DNA from: Burkholderia sp. BCC0506
GTDB taxonomy: Bacteria; Pseudomonadota; Gammaproteobacteria; Burkholderiales; Burkholderiaceae
DNA: 64,000 nt
Direction: 5' to 3'
Assembly: GCF_902833145.1 (NCBI RefSeq)
Contig: NZ_CADFEN010000017.1
Location: 1 to 64,000 of the forward strand
Shown here: one piece after another, positions 51,108 to 59,367 of the stretch
Layout: each line of letters begins with the position of its first letter
How positions within the stretch are numbered: position 1 is the stretch's first letter
Position numbers and translations under genes: made by a program
Notes under the pieces: generated by a model
Database searches by the model: none
What the model was told of the DNA's origin: nothing
What the model saw: the letters and a program-made list of their open reading frames with translations, nothing else

Positions 51108-52457
51108 TCAGTGCGGCTTCACGACGGTCCAGAAGTAATAGCCGAGCGGAATCGCGAGCACGACGAGCCCCCACGACACGTCGCGCCAGCGGCCGGCCAG
51201 CAGCTTGACGAGCACGTAGCACAGCAGCCCGCCTGCAATGCCGGTGCCGAAGCTGTTCGACATCAGCGTGAGCAGCACCATCGACATCACGGGCAGCGCA
51301 TCGGTGAAGTCGTCGAAATGCGTATGGCGAATCGTCGCGAACATCGACAGCCCGATCAGGATCAGCGCTGGCGCGGTGGCCTCCTTCGGGATCGCGAGTG
51401 CGACCGGCACGAACAGCAGCATCGCGGCGAACAGCACGGCGGCAGCCAGCGACGACAGGCCGCTGCGACCGCCCGCCTCGACGCCGGCCGCCGATTCGAT
51501 CAGCGCGGTCAGCGCGGGAATGCCGAACACCGGCCCGAGCGTCGCGGCGAGCGAATCGACGAGAAACGGCCGGTTGATGTTCGGCAGGTTGCCCTGTTCG
51601 TCGAGCAGGTTCGCCTTCGCACCGACCGCGAGCGCGGTGCCGAGCGTCGAGAAGAACTCCGCCGCGAAGAACGCGAACAGGTACGGCGCGGCGGCCAGGC
51701 TCAACGCGCTGCCGATATCGAGCTTGAACGCGATCGGCGCGATGCCGTGCGGCAGCGACACGAACGACGCGGGCAGGCGCGTGACGCCGAGCGGCACGCC
51801 GGCCGCGGCCGCGACGAGAATCGCGATCAGGATCGCGCCGGGCACCTTGCGCGCCTGCAGCACGATCGCCACCGCGAGGCCGATCAGCGCGACAAGCGCA
51901 CCCGGCCGCGAGAAATCGCCGAGCGCGAACGCGTTCGTCTTCGCGTTCGCGACGACCATCCCCGCATTGCGCAGCCCGAGCATCGTGACGAACAGCCCGA
52001 TCGACGCGCCGAGCCCGAGCTTGATCTGCACCGGAATCAGCCGCACCACGACGCCGCGTGCGCCGAGTATCGTCAGCAGGAAGAACAGCACGCCCGACAC
52101 GCACGCGATGCCGAGGCCCGTCTGCCAGCCGACGTGCTCGGTCGTCGCGAGCGTCACGCCGATGATCACCGAGCCGCCGATACCCGGGCCGACGAGGAAC
52201 GGCAGGTTCGCATACAGCCCCATCAGCGCGGTGAACAGCACGAACACGACGATCGTCGCGGTGGTCGCCGCGCCGCGCTCCATCCCGCCCGTCGCGAGCA
52301 GCGACGGAATCACGACGAGCAGGTACGCGGCCGCGAGAAACGACGTGACGCCCGCGATCGTCTCGGTGCGCACGCTGGTGCCGCGCGCGGCGAGCGCGAA
52401 GCGGCGCTCGAGCCAGTTGGCCGGCGCACGCGCCGGTATCGTGTCAGTCGCTGACAT
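51108..52457 (-). CDS. NCS2/AzgA-type purine permease
   Basis: 449 residues, ATG at 52457. It begins WLERRFALAARGTSVRTETI, followed by AGVTSFLAAAYLLVVIPSLL, the start typical of AzgA-like NCS2 permeases, with 12-14 hydrophobic segments. Family motifs include VGPGIGGSVIIGVTLA and AAEFFSTLGTALAVGAKANL. It probably imports hypoxanthine, guanine or adenine by proton symport. First gene of a two-gene unit with adenosine deaminase, divergent from a LysR gene 94 bp away. Confidence 0.9.
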   Translation of the reverse strand: MSATDTIPARAPANWLERRFALAARGTSVRTETIAGVTSFLAAAYLLVVIPSLLATGGMERGAATTATIVVFVLFTALMGLYANLPFLVGPGIGGSVIIGVTLATTEHVGWQTGLGIACVSGVLFFLLTILGARGVVVRLIPVQIKLGLGASIGLFVTMLGLRNAGMVVANAKTNAFALGDFSRPGALVALIGLAVAIVLQARKVPGAILIAILVAAAAGVPLGVTRLPASFVSLPHGIAPIAFKLDIGSALSLAAAPYLFAFFAAEFFSTLGTALAVGAKANLLDEQGNLPNINRPFLVDSLAATLGPVFGIPALTALIESAAGVEAGGRSGLSSLAAAVLFAAMLLFVPVALAIPKEATAPALILIGLSMFATIRHTHFDDFTDALPVMSMVLLTLMSNSFGTGIAGGLLCYVLVKLLAGRWRDVSWGLVVLAIPLGYYFWTVVKPH

Positions 52458-52551
52458 GGTGGTTCTCCCGTGATTCCGAATATTGTCCTGTGTCGGTTCG
52501 TGCAGCACGGTCTTATACTGCCGCGTACCGCATCCCGCCCGTCCCGTTCCG

Positions 52552-53463
52552 ATGTCGTCCGATCGCTCGTCGCTGTTGCCCGCACTCACGTTGCGGCAGG
52601 TCCAGCATTTCGTCGTCCTTGCGCATGCACGCAGCTTCACGCAGGCTGCGCAGTCGCTGTCGCTCACGCAGCCCGCGCTCACCGCGTCGATCCGACAGAT
52701 CGAGTTCCTGCTCGGCGGCCGCCTGTTCGCACGCACCGCGCACCGGCTCACGCTGACCACGGCGGGCGAGGCCGTGCTGCCGCTCGCCGAACGCCTGCTG
52801 AACCAGGCGCGCGGCACCTTCGACGACATGACGCGGCTCATCGGCGAACGCATCCAGACCGTGCGCATCGCGTTCATTCCGTCGGTCGCGGGCCGCCTGC
52901 TGCCCGCGCTCAACACACTGCGCGGCACGCACCCGACGCTGCGCTTCACGCTCACCGACCTGCCGAACAGCGCGCTCGTCGAAGCGGTGCGCGACGGCGT
53001 CGCGGATCTCGGCATCGGCGTGCGCGAACCCGACGGCGACGACGGCACGCTGCGCTACCGGCAACTGTTCGAGGACGAAATCGTGATCGTCGTGCGGCAC
53101 GACGATCCGCTGGCCCGCGCGAAGAGCGTCACGTGGGCGAAGCTCGTCGATCGCGAACTCGCGGTGTTCGTGCGCGGCAGCGTCAGCGAATCGCTGCATC
53201 GCACCGGCGGCGCCGAAAAGCTGCGCCTGAACGTCGCGTACCGGATGGAATACACGGAGCCGCTCTATGCGCTCGCGCGCAATGGCCTCGCGATCGCCGT
53301 ACTGCCGAGTCTCTATACGATGCATCTGCACGATCCCGAACTCGTCGCGCTGCGCGTCGACAAACCGCGCGTCACGCGCGCGATCTCGCTGATCTCGCTC
53401 GCCGCCGACGATCGCGGCCCGCACGTGCGGGCATGCCGCGAGTGGATCGCGAAGCACATCTGA
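52552..53463 (+). CDS. LysR-family regulator of the nucleoside cluster
   Basis: 303 residues, ATG at 52552. The helix-turn-helix is LTLRQVQHFVVLAHARSFTQ and AAQSLSLTQPALTASIRQIE; the effector domain follows (VRIAFIPSVAGRLLPAL, LGIGVREPDGDDGTLR, ALARNGLAIAVLPSLY). Its position between the permease-deaminase unit and the nucleoside hydrolase-porin unit suggests it controls one or both, with a purine or nucleoside as effector. No clear T-N11-A site was found in the 94-bp gap. Confidence 0.9.
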   Translation: MSSDRSSLLPALTLRQVQHFVVLAHARSFTQAAQSLSLTQPALTASIRQIEFLLGGRLFARTAHRLTLTTAGEAVLPLAERLLNQARGTFDDMTRLIGERIQTVRIAFIPSVAGRLLPALNTLRGTHPTLRFTLTDLPNSALVEAVRDGVADLGIGVREPDGDDGTLRYRQLFEDEIVIVVRHDDPLARAKSVTWAKLVDRELAVFVRGSVSESLHRTGGAEKLRLNVAYRMEYTEPLYALARNGLAIAVLPSLYTMHLHDPELVALRVDKPRVTRAISLISLAADDRGPHVRACREWIAKHI

Positions 53464-53492
53464 TTCCGTTCGCCGCGCCCGGCCCCCCGCGC

Positions 53493-54545
53493 TCAGGGCA
53501 GCTTCGCGATGCGCTCGACGAGCGTCGCGTAGAAGCGGTCCGCGTCGACCTCGTTGATCCACGTCGCGTTCGCCGCACGGCCGCTGCGCCCGTTCCAGTC
53601 GACGATCGTCTCGCCGAGCGTCCACTGCCCGGTCGTCTCGACCGCCACGTTCACCTTGCGTCCGCCGAACAGCGTCGGATCGACGAGATAACCGACGGCC
53701 GTCGGGTCGTACATCGGCGCGTCGTCGATCCCGCGCCGCTTCCTGTTGTATGCAAGTTCGGCATCCATGATGTCCGCGACGATCGCGCCGCAGCGATTGC
53801 CGAGCGCGCGCAACGGCGCGACGCGCGCCGGCGTGATCGGCGCCTTCACCGCGACGTCGCGCGGCAGCACGACGATCGGCACGCCGCTGCCGAACACGAC
53901 TTCCGCCGCCTGCGGATCGACGTAGATGTTGAACTCGGCGGCCGGCGTAATGTTGCCGCGCTCGAAGAACGCGCCGCCCATCAGCACGATCTCGCGCAGC
54001 GCGGCGCGAATCTGCGGCGCCTCGACCAGCGCGGTCGCGAGGTTGGTCAGCGGGCCGAGCGCGCACAGCGTCACGCTGCCCGGCGCCGCGCGGCTCAGCG
54101 TGTCGACGAGGTACGACACCGCGTGACCGGCGGCGAGCGGCGCGCGCGGCTCGTGCAGTTCGACGCCTTCGAGCCCCGTCTTGCCATGCACGTTCGCGGC
54201 CGTCACGAGATCGCGCACGAGCGGGCGCGGGCAGCCGGCATACACCGGCAGCGTCTTCGTGCGGCCGGCCCAGTCGCGGACGATCCGCGCATTGCGTTCG
54301 GTCAGGTCGAGCGGCACGTTGCCCGCCACGGCCGTCAGCGCGCGCACGTCGAGCCGGTCCTGCGCGCCGAGCGCGAACAGGATCGCGATGGCGTCGTCCT
54401 GCCCCGGATCGGTATCGATGATCACCGTGCGGCGCGCGGCGTCGCCGTCGGCCGCGAATGCGCCGGTTTCGGGCAGCAGCGCGGTGCCGGCCAGCGCGGC
54501 GGACAGTTTCAGGAAGGTGCGGCGGGATGCGATCGGATGAGTCAT
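53493..54545 (-). CDS. Exported inosine-uridine-type nucleoside hydrolase
   Basis: 350 residues. A twin-arginine-like signal (MTHPIASRRTFLKLSAALAG) predicts export. The calcium-binding DTDPGQDD (44-51) is the family signature; GPLTNLATAL, MGGAFFERGNITPAAEFNIY and the late Asp region follow. It splits nucleosides into base and ribose, here probably in the periplasm. The gene follows a porin gene by eight bases, so the porin may admit the nucleosides and this enzyme release bases for the nearby permease. Confidence 0.9.
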   Translation of the reverse strand: MTHPIASRRTFLKLSAALAGTALLPETGAFAADGDAARRTVIIDTDPGQDDAIAILFALGAQDRLDVRALTAVAGNVPLDLTERNARIVRDWAGRTKTLPVYAGCPRPLVRDLVTAANVHGKTGLEGVELHEPRAPLAAGHAVSYLVDTLSRAAPGSVTLCALGPLTNLATALVEAPQIRAALREIVLMGGAFFERGNITPAAEFNIYVDPQAAEVVFGSGVPIVVLPRDVAVKAPITPARVAPLRALGNRCGAIVADIMDAELAYNRKRRGIDDAPMYDPTAVGYLVDPTLFGGRKVNVAVETTGQWTLGETIVDWNGRSGRAANATWINEVDADRFYATLVERIAKLP

Positions 54546-54553
54546 GGTCGGGC

Positions 54554-55666
54554 TCAGAAAACGTGCCGGACGCCGAGCGTCGCCATCATCTGGCGCGTGC
54601 CGGTCGAACGCGCATACGCGAAAATCTGCGCATGATCCGCGTCGCCGGCCGCCTGCTGCGCGATCACCGTCAGCGCGACGTCGGTGCGTTTGGACAGGAA
54701 GTAATCGGCCTGCAGGTTCACCTGATGCCATTTCGGCCGCTTGTCGATCACGTCGTACTTGCCGTTCGTGAACGCATACGCGGCGCCGAGAAAGAGCTGC
54801 GGCGTCATCGTGTAGACGACGTTCACGCCCAGGTTCTGCAAGTGCAGATGCGAATGATCGAGGTAATCGTAGCGCACGTCGGTGAACATCGCCGCGAACT
54901 GCGCGCGGCCGATCGTGTAGAAGCCGCCCGTGCCGGCGATTCGCTGCCGGCTCGCGTACGCGGCCGGCGACAGCGCGCTCTTGCTGAAGATCAGCAGCGG
55001 CGACGCGTAGTCGTTCGCGATCGCGCCGTCCTGGTTCGTCGCGCTGTACGGATGGTTGTACTGCGCATAGACCGCGCTCCAGCGCAGCGGGCCGCGCTCA
55101 TAGCCGAGCCCGAAGCTGTACGCGCTGTTGTTCGCGAAACCGGTCGCATTGCTGAAGCCGTACAGCGCGGTGAATTTCAGCCCGTAGTAGACGGGGCTCA
55201 CGTACTTCACCGAGTGCTGCACGCGGATGTCGTTGTAGCCGTTGTCGTTGTCGCCGATGTTCACGCCGTTGCTTGCGATGATCACCGGCCCGATGTAGTC
55301 GTGGATCGCGTCGTACTGGCGGCCGAAGGTCAGCGAGCCATAGGTGCGATCGGCCAGCCCGACGTACGCCATGCGCCCGAACTCGCGGCCGTTCTGCGCG
55401 GCCGTGCCCGTCATCACGTTGAAGCCGTTCTCGAGCTGGAACACCGCGGACAGTCCCTGCCCGAGATCCTCCTTGCCCTTCAGCCCCCAGCGCGGGTTCT
55501 GGTTGGTGCCGGACAGCGCCTGCCACGCGTTCTTGCCGCCCTGGTTCGTCGCGAACCCGACGCCGGCCGAGATCAGGCCGTACAGCGTGATGCTGCTTTG
55601 CGCGCAGGCATGGGTCGCGAAGGCGCCGAGCATCGCGAGCGGAGCGAGCTTGTAGAGAGTTTTCAT
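54554..55666 (-). CDS. Gram-negative porin linked to nucleoside hydrolase
   Basis: 370 residues, signal peptide MKTLYKLAPLAMLGAFATHA then CAQSSITLYGLISAGVGFAT. Family marks are RWGLKGKEDLGQGLSAVFQL, GFNVMTGT and RMAYVGLADRTYGSLTFGRQ, and the C-terminal GVRHVF ends in Phe. The ATG at 55666 is the true start; upstream codons add no signal. Its stop lies eight bases before the nucleoside hydrolase start, a strong sign of shared function in nucleoside uptake. Confidence 0.92.
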   Translation of the reverse strand: MKTLYKLAPLAMLGAFATHACAQSSITLYGLISAGVGFATNQGGKNAWQALSGTNQNPRWGLKGKEDLGQGLSAVFQLENGFNVMTGTAAQNGREFGRMAYVGLADRTYGSLTFGRQYDAIHDYIGPVIIASNGVNIGDNDNGYNDIRVQHSVKYVSPVYYGLKFTALYGFSNATGFANNSAYSFGLGYERGPLRWSAVYAQYNHPYSATNQDGAIANDYASPLLIFSKSALSPAAYASRQRIAGTGGFYTIGRAQFAAMFTDVRYDYLDHSHLHLQNLGVNVVYTMTPQLFLGAAYAFTNGKYDVIDKRPKWHQVNLQADYFLSKRTDVALTVIAQQAAGDADHAQIFAYARSTGTRQMMATLGVRHVF

Positions 55667-55826
55667 GCGGGTCGTGTGGTCGGTGGTGGGCCAGGCGCGG
55701 CAGGGTTCCGCGAAACTGGATTCGACTATACGAACCCGGATCGGATAATAAAAGTTTGCTTTCCTTATATCTGGATAAAACGGATTTATTCTCATCTCCA
55801 CGCCTGCCGTGCTCGACGAACGGCGC

Positions 55827-57035
55827 TCAGTCCGCCGTGTCGCCGCTCTTCGGCAGCTTCGACCACGCGCCGCGCCCCGGCAACGGCGACCAGGCCGGGC
55901 GGGTCTTGCGGGCGCTGTCGATCACGACCAGGTAGCGGCCCGCGATCGGCGTGATGTCGCGATCGCGACGCAGCACCCACAGCGACTTGCCGGCCTCGAC
56001 GCGTGCCTGGTAGTCGTCGTCGAGCAGGCCATGCCGGTCGAGGAACGTGTTCAGCGATGCGGGAATCCGCACGCAGCCCTTCGAGTGGCGGATGCCGAGC
56101 AGCGCTTCGAGCCGGTCGGGGTCGGTCGCATGCATCTGGAAGCGCATCGGCGACACGCCGCCCTTGCCCCAGCCGCGCTCGCCGTCCACCCAGCCGAAGT
56201 CGTAGATGCGCATGTCGCGGCGGCCGTAGCCGCGAATGCCGTTCTCGTTCGTCGTGCCTTCCGCACGGAAATCCATCGTGTCGGGCGAATGATGGAACAC
56301 GCCGAGCGGCGTCAGAAAATGGTCGTACTGGCCCGGCAGCCCGGTGCCGACCGGCGATGCGCCGATCATCAGCCACGCATTGGCCGGTGTCGCACGAAAG
56401 TAGACGAACAGCGCCTGCACGTTCGGCGCGCGGTCGACCATCGCGACGTATTCGCCGGCGAGATCGCCGAGATCGGCGTCGGCGAGCGCTTTCTGGAGCC
56501 GCTCGCCGTACGCGCGCTGCTCGCTCGCCGGCACGTTCAGGCGTCGCGTGACTTCCTGCGTGAAACGCTTGCGCATGTCGAGCGCGCGCGCCGTCGCGTC
56601 TTGCGCCTCTTCGGCCGACAGCGGCGGATGCCGGCGCGGCGGGGTCGGCGGAGGCGGCTCGGCCTCGCTCGCGGGTGTGCCGGATGCGGCCGATGCAGGC
56701 GCGGCAACCGATGCTGCGGAAGCGGCCGACGCACCCGATGCCGCGCTCGCGGAGTCCCCGTGATTCGCGTGTGATGCGGCGGATGTCGGCGCGGCGGCGG
56801 ATGCACCCGACCCTGCATGCGCGGACGAAGCCGGCTGCGTACGAGAGGCCGCCGACGCAGGCGACGCAACAGATGAGGATTGCAGAGCGGACGACGGAGC
56901 CTCTGACGCGGCAAAGGCAGGTCGTTCGGCGAGAGCGGAAATCGACACCGCGGCAGCGAGCCACACGTATGCGGCGACTGCACGGCTGAGGCAACGCGGC
57001 TTCGCAAAGCGCCGCGCCAAATGGGCAAGAATCAT
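55827..57035 (-). CDS. L,D-transpeptidase (YkuD type)
   Basis: 402 residues from ATG 57035, chosen because a signal peptide (MILAHLARRF...ALAERPAFAA) starts there; the frame is open to 57125. A long Ala/Ser-rich, low-complexity linker (about 45-125) leads to a proline stretch and then a helical region. The YkuD catalytic domain carries HSKGCVRIP with H317 and C321. It should form or edit 3-3 crosslinks or attach proteins to peptidoglycan in the periplasm. The linker may span to the cell wall. Confidence 0.88.
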   Translation of the reverse strand: MILAHLARRFAKPRCLSRAVAAYVWLAAAVSISALAERPAFAASEAPSSALQSSSVASPASAASRTQPASSAHAGSGASAAAPTSAASHANHGDSASAASGASAASAASVAAPASAASGTPASEAEPPPPTPPRRHPPLSAEEAQDATARALDMRKRFTQEVTRRLNVPASEQRAYGERLQKALADADLGDLAGEYVAMVDRAPNVQALFVYFRATPANAWLMIGASPVGTGLPGQYDHFLTPLGVFHHSPDTMDFRAEGTTNENGIRGYGRRDMRIYDFGWVDGERGWGKGGVSPMRFQMHATDPDRLEALLGIRHSKGCVRIPASLNTFLDRHGLLDDDYQARVEAGKSLWVLRRDRDITPIAGRYLVVIDSARKTRPAWSPLPGRGAWSKLPKSGDTAD

Positions 57036-57516
57036 ACGTTCGAAGCCATCGGCCGATCCGGCCGCCGCATGCTGCTGGTGCGAGCGGCGCATCTTCCGCG
57101 CAAGCCATCGACACGTCCGGCGCATCGCGTGCGCCCGGCGCCGACGCCTCTTCGCGGCGGAGCCGTTCGCTGTTGCAACGCGGGCGCTCCGATGGCGGCT
57201 AATGAGTCGTCAGGCCCCCCATTTTACTCGTCGATGCACGAATCGGCAGCGACGAAAACCGCGATTTCACGGCGGAATTGCGCTTCGTCACGCTTTGTTT
57301 CAACTCGTTGCCGCTTGCGTGTTCGTTGCGTGTCACGCTTGCGCGTTGGATGTTTTCGGCGCACGGCTGAAGGCTAGCGCGTTTCATCCGGTCGAGCGTG
57401 CCGCCCGGTTGATTCGCATCACAAAACATTTTGACGACCCGGCGATCCGGAAACAAAACCCGCCCACAGCGCACGCATGCCGCATCAACTGTACGACACG
57501 CGTGCGCATCGGCCGA
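57036..57516. other. Intergenic region, no gene seen
   Basis: 480 bases between the L,D-transpeptidase start and the MFS transporter stop, both on the minus strand. A 91-codon minus ORF (57199-57474) and others lack a ribosome site and coding bias. No clear terminator or operator is seen. Confidence 0.5.
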
Positions 57517-58935
57517 CTACTTCGAGATGGTTTCCAGCGCAATGCCCTTCGTGCGTGGGCCCATCCACCCGATCGCAGCCATCACGATCACCATCGCGCC
57601 CGCGATGAACGCGAACACGCCGAACGTGCCGAAGCCCCGCAGCACGGCCGCGATCACGAACGACGAGAAGATCGCCGAGAAACGGCTCCACGAATAGACG
57701 AAGCCGACGGCCCGCGCGCGGATCGACGTCGGGAACAGCTCGGCCTGGTATGCGTGGAAGCTGTACGACATGATGTTGCTCGCGAGCGTGAGGCCGATGC
57801 CGAGCACGATCAGGAACGCGCCCACCGTCGTCTGGCTGAACAGCAGCCCGCACACGACGATCGCCGCCGCCATCGCGACGATCACCGACTTGCGCTCGAA
57901 GCGGTCCGCGATCACGAGGCCGATCAGCGGGCCGAGCGGCGCGGCGAGCGCGATCACGCTCGAATACATCAGGCTCGACGTGATCGTGATGCCCTGCTTG
58001 ATCAGCAGCGTCGGCACCCAGTTCGCGAAGCCGTAGAAGCCGACCGTCTGGAACACGTTGAAGATCGTCATCATGATCGTGCGGCTGCGATACGGCGGCA
58101 CCCACATGTCGCGGAAGCTGCCGCGCGGCGGCACGGGCTCGGCCGGCGCGGGCGGCGGCAGCGGCCGCCCGTATTCGGCTTCGACCTTCGCCTCGAGCAC
58201 GCGCATGATGCGATCGGCTTCGTCGACGCGGCCCTGCTGCGCGAGCCAGCGCGGGCTTTCCGGCAGTTCGCGGCGAATCCACCACACGAACAGCGCGCCG
58301 TGCGCGCCGATCAGCACGACCCAGCGCCAGCCGTCGAGGCCGAGCGGCGCGTGCGGCACGAGCAGGTACGCGAGGAACGCGACCACCGGCACCGCGACGA
58401 ACCCCACCGCCTGCTCGCATGCGAACGCACGGCCGCGAATCTGCTTCGGCACGAGTTCGGAGATGTACGTGCCGATCGTCACCATCTCGACGCCGAGCCC
58501 GAGGCCGACGACGAAGCGCCAGAAGTTCAGCCCGGTCGCGGTGTCCTGGAACGCCATCACGATGTTCGCGGCCGTGTACCACAGCAGCGACCATGTGAAG
58601 ATCGCGCGGCGGCCGAAGCGGTCGGCGAGGAAGCCGCACGCGATCGTGCCGATGAAGAGCCCGGAGAACAGCGCGGCGATGAAGCTCGCGACGCCCGTGG
58701 TGCCGAACAGGCCGTGCGTCGTCGCGGAAAGGATGCCGCTTTTCACGAGGCCCGGCGCGACGTAGCCGCTGTACAGCAGATCGTAGAGTTCGAAGAAGAA
58801 GCCGAGGCTCAGCAGCACGACGAGCTTCCAGACGCTGCGCGTCGGCGGCAGGCGGTCGAGGCGGGCCGAGATGGAGCCGGGGTCGATGGAAGGGGATGGG
58901 GCTTGTGCCTGCGGAAGGCTGTCCGTTGAGGCCAT
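57517..58935 (-). CDS. MFS transporter, aromatic-acid/sugar symporter type
   Basis: 472 residues, ATG at 58935. Twelve hydrophobic segments are expected. GFFFELYDLLYSGYVAPGLV is TM1, ADRFGRRAIFTW is the loop 2-3 motif, RFVVGLGLGVEM precedes it in TM4, and ELPESPRWLAQQGR is the central-loop motif of the metabolite:H+ symporter and sugar-porter families. The substrate is unknown. The open frame upstream of the ATG continues far antisense to the MscS gene but has no coding character. Confidence 0.9.
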   Translation of the reverse strand: MASTDSLPQAQAPSPSIDPGSISARLDRLPPTRSVWKLVVLLSLGFFFELYDLLYSGYVAPGLVKSGILSATTHGLFGTTGVASFIAALFSGLFIGTIACGFLADRFGRRAIFTWSLLWYTAANIVMAFQDTATGLNFWRFVVGLGLGVEMVTIGTYISELVPKQIRGRAFACEQAVGFVAVPVVAFLAYLLVPHAPLGLDGWRWVVLIGAHGALFVWWIRRELPESPRWLAQQGRVDEADRIMRVLEAKVEAEYGRPLPPPAPAEPVPPRGSFRDMWVPPYRSRTIMMTIFNVFQTVGFYGFANWVPTLLIKQGITITSSLMYSSVIALAAPLGPLIGLVIADRFERKSVIVAMAAAIVVCGLLFSQTTVGAFLIVLGIGLTLASNIMSYSFHAYQAELFPTSIRARAVGFVYSWSRFSAIFSSFVIAAVLRGFGTFGVFAFIAGAMVIVMAAIGWMGPRTKGIALETISK

Positions 58936-59367
58936 CTTGGGCGCGTCTCCTGATCGTGTCGTGTGTTGTTGTCCGGCGACCGGCGAGCCGCCGTCGGGCG
59001 AATCGCTGCATTGTACCGGCACGCCCGTTCGATGCCTGTGCAGGGCAGCAGGTCGGCCGCATTGCGGGCGCCGAAGCCGTTCGATGCGCCCTTTTCCCGC
59101 CGGATAATGTGTAAATTGCGTAACCGTGTGTCCGGTACGGAACGCGTGTCGGCGTGGCGCTCCGGCGCCATCGGCGCTGCGCAGAGGCCGCGCGGGCCGG
59201 CAATCACGGGCCTGCCGCGCTGCTTCGCGCCGCCGGAATCGCCGCGAACGGCAAGACGCAATCGGTACAACCACGCGTTCCGCGCCCCGGTAACATGCTA
59301 GCGGGCCAACTACCGGCTTCCGGTGACCTTTCGGCAACCGGCATTGTCGGCAAATCGTAAGCATTCC
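58936..59367. other. Divergent promoter region, MFS / MscS
   Basis: 430 bases holding promoters for the two divergent genes. A short hairpin ACCGG-CTT-CCGGT near 59312 is the only structure noted. No convincing operator is seen. Confidence 0.4.
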
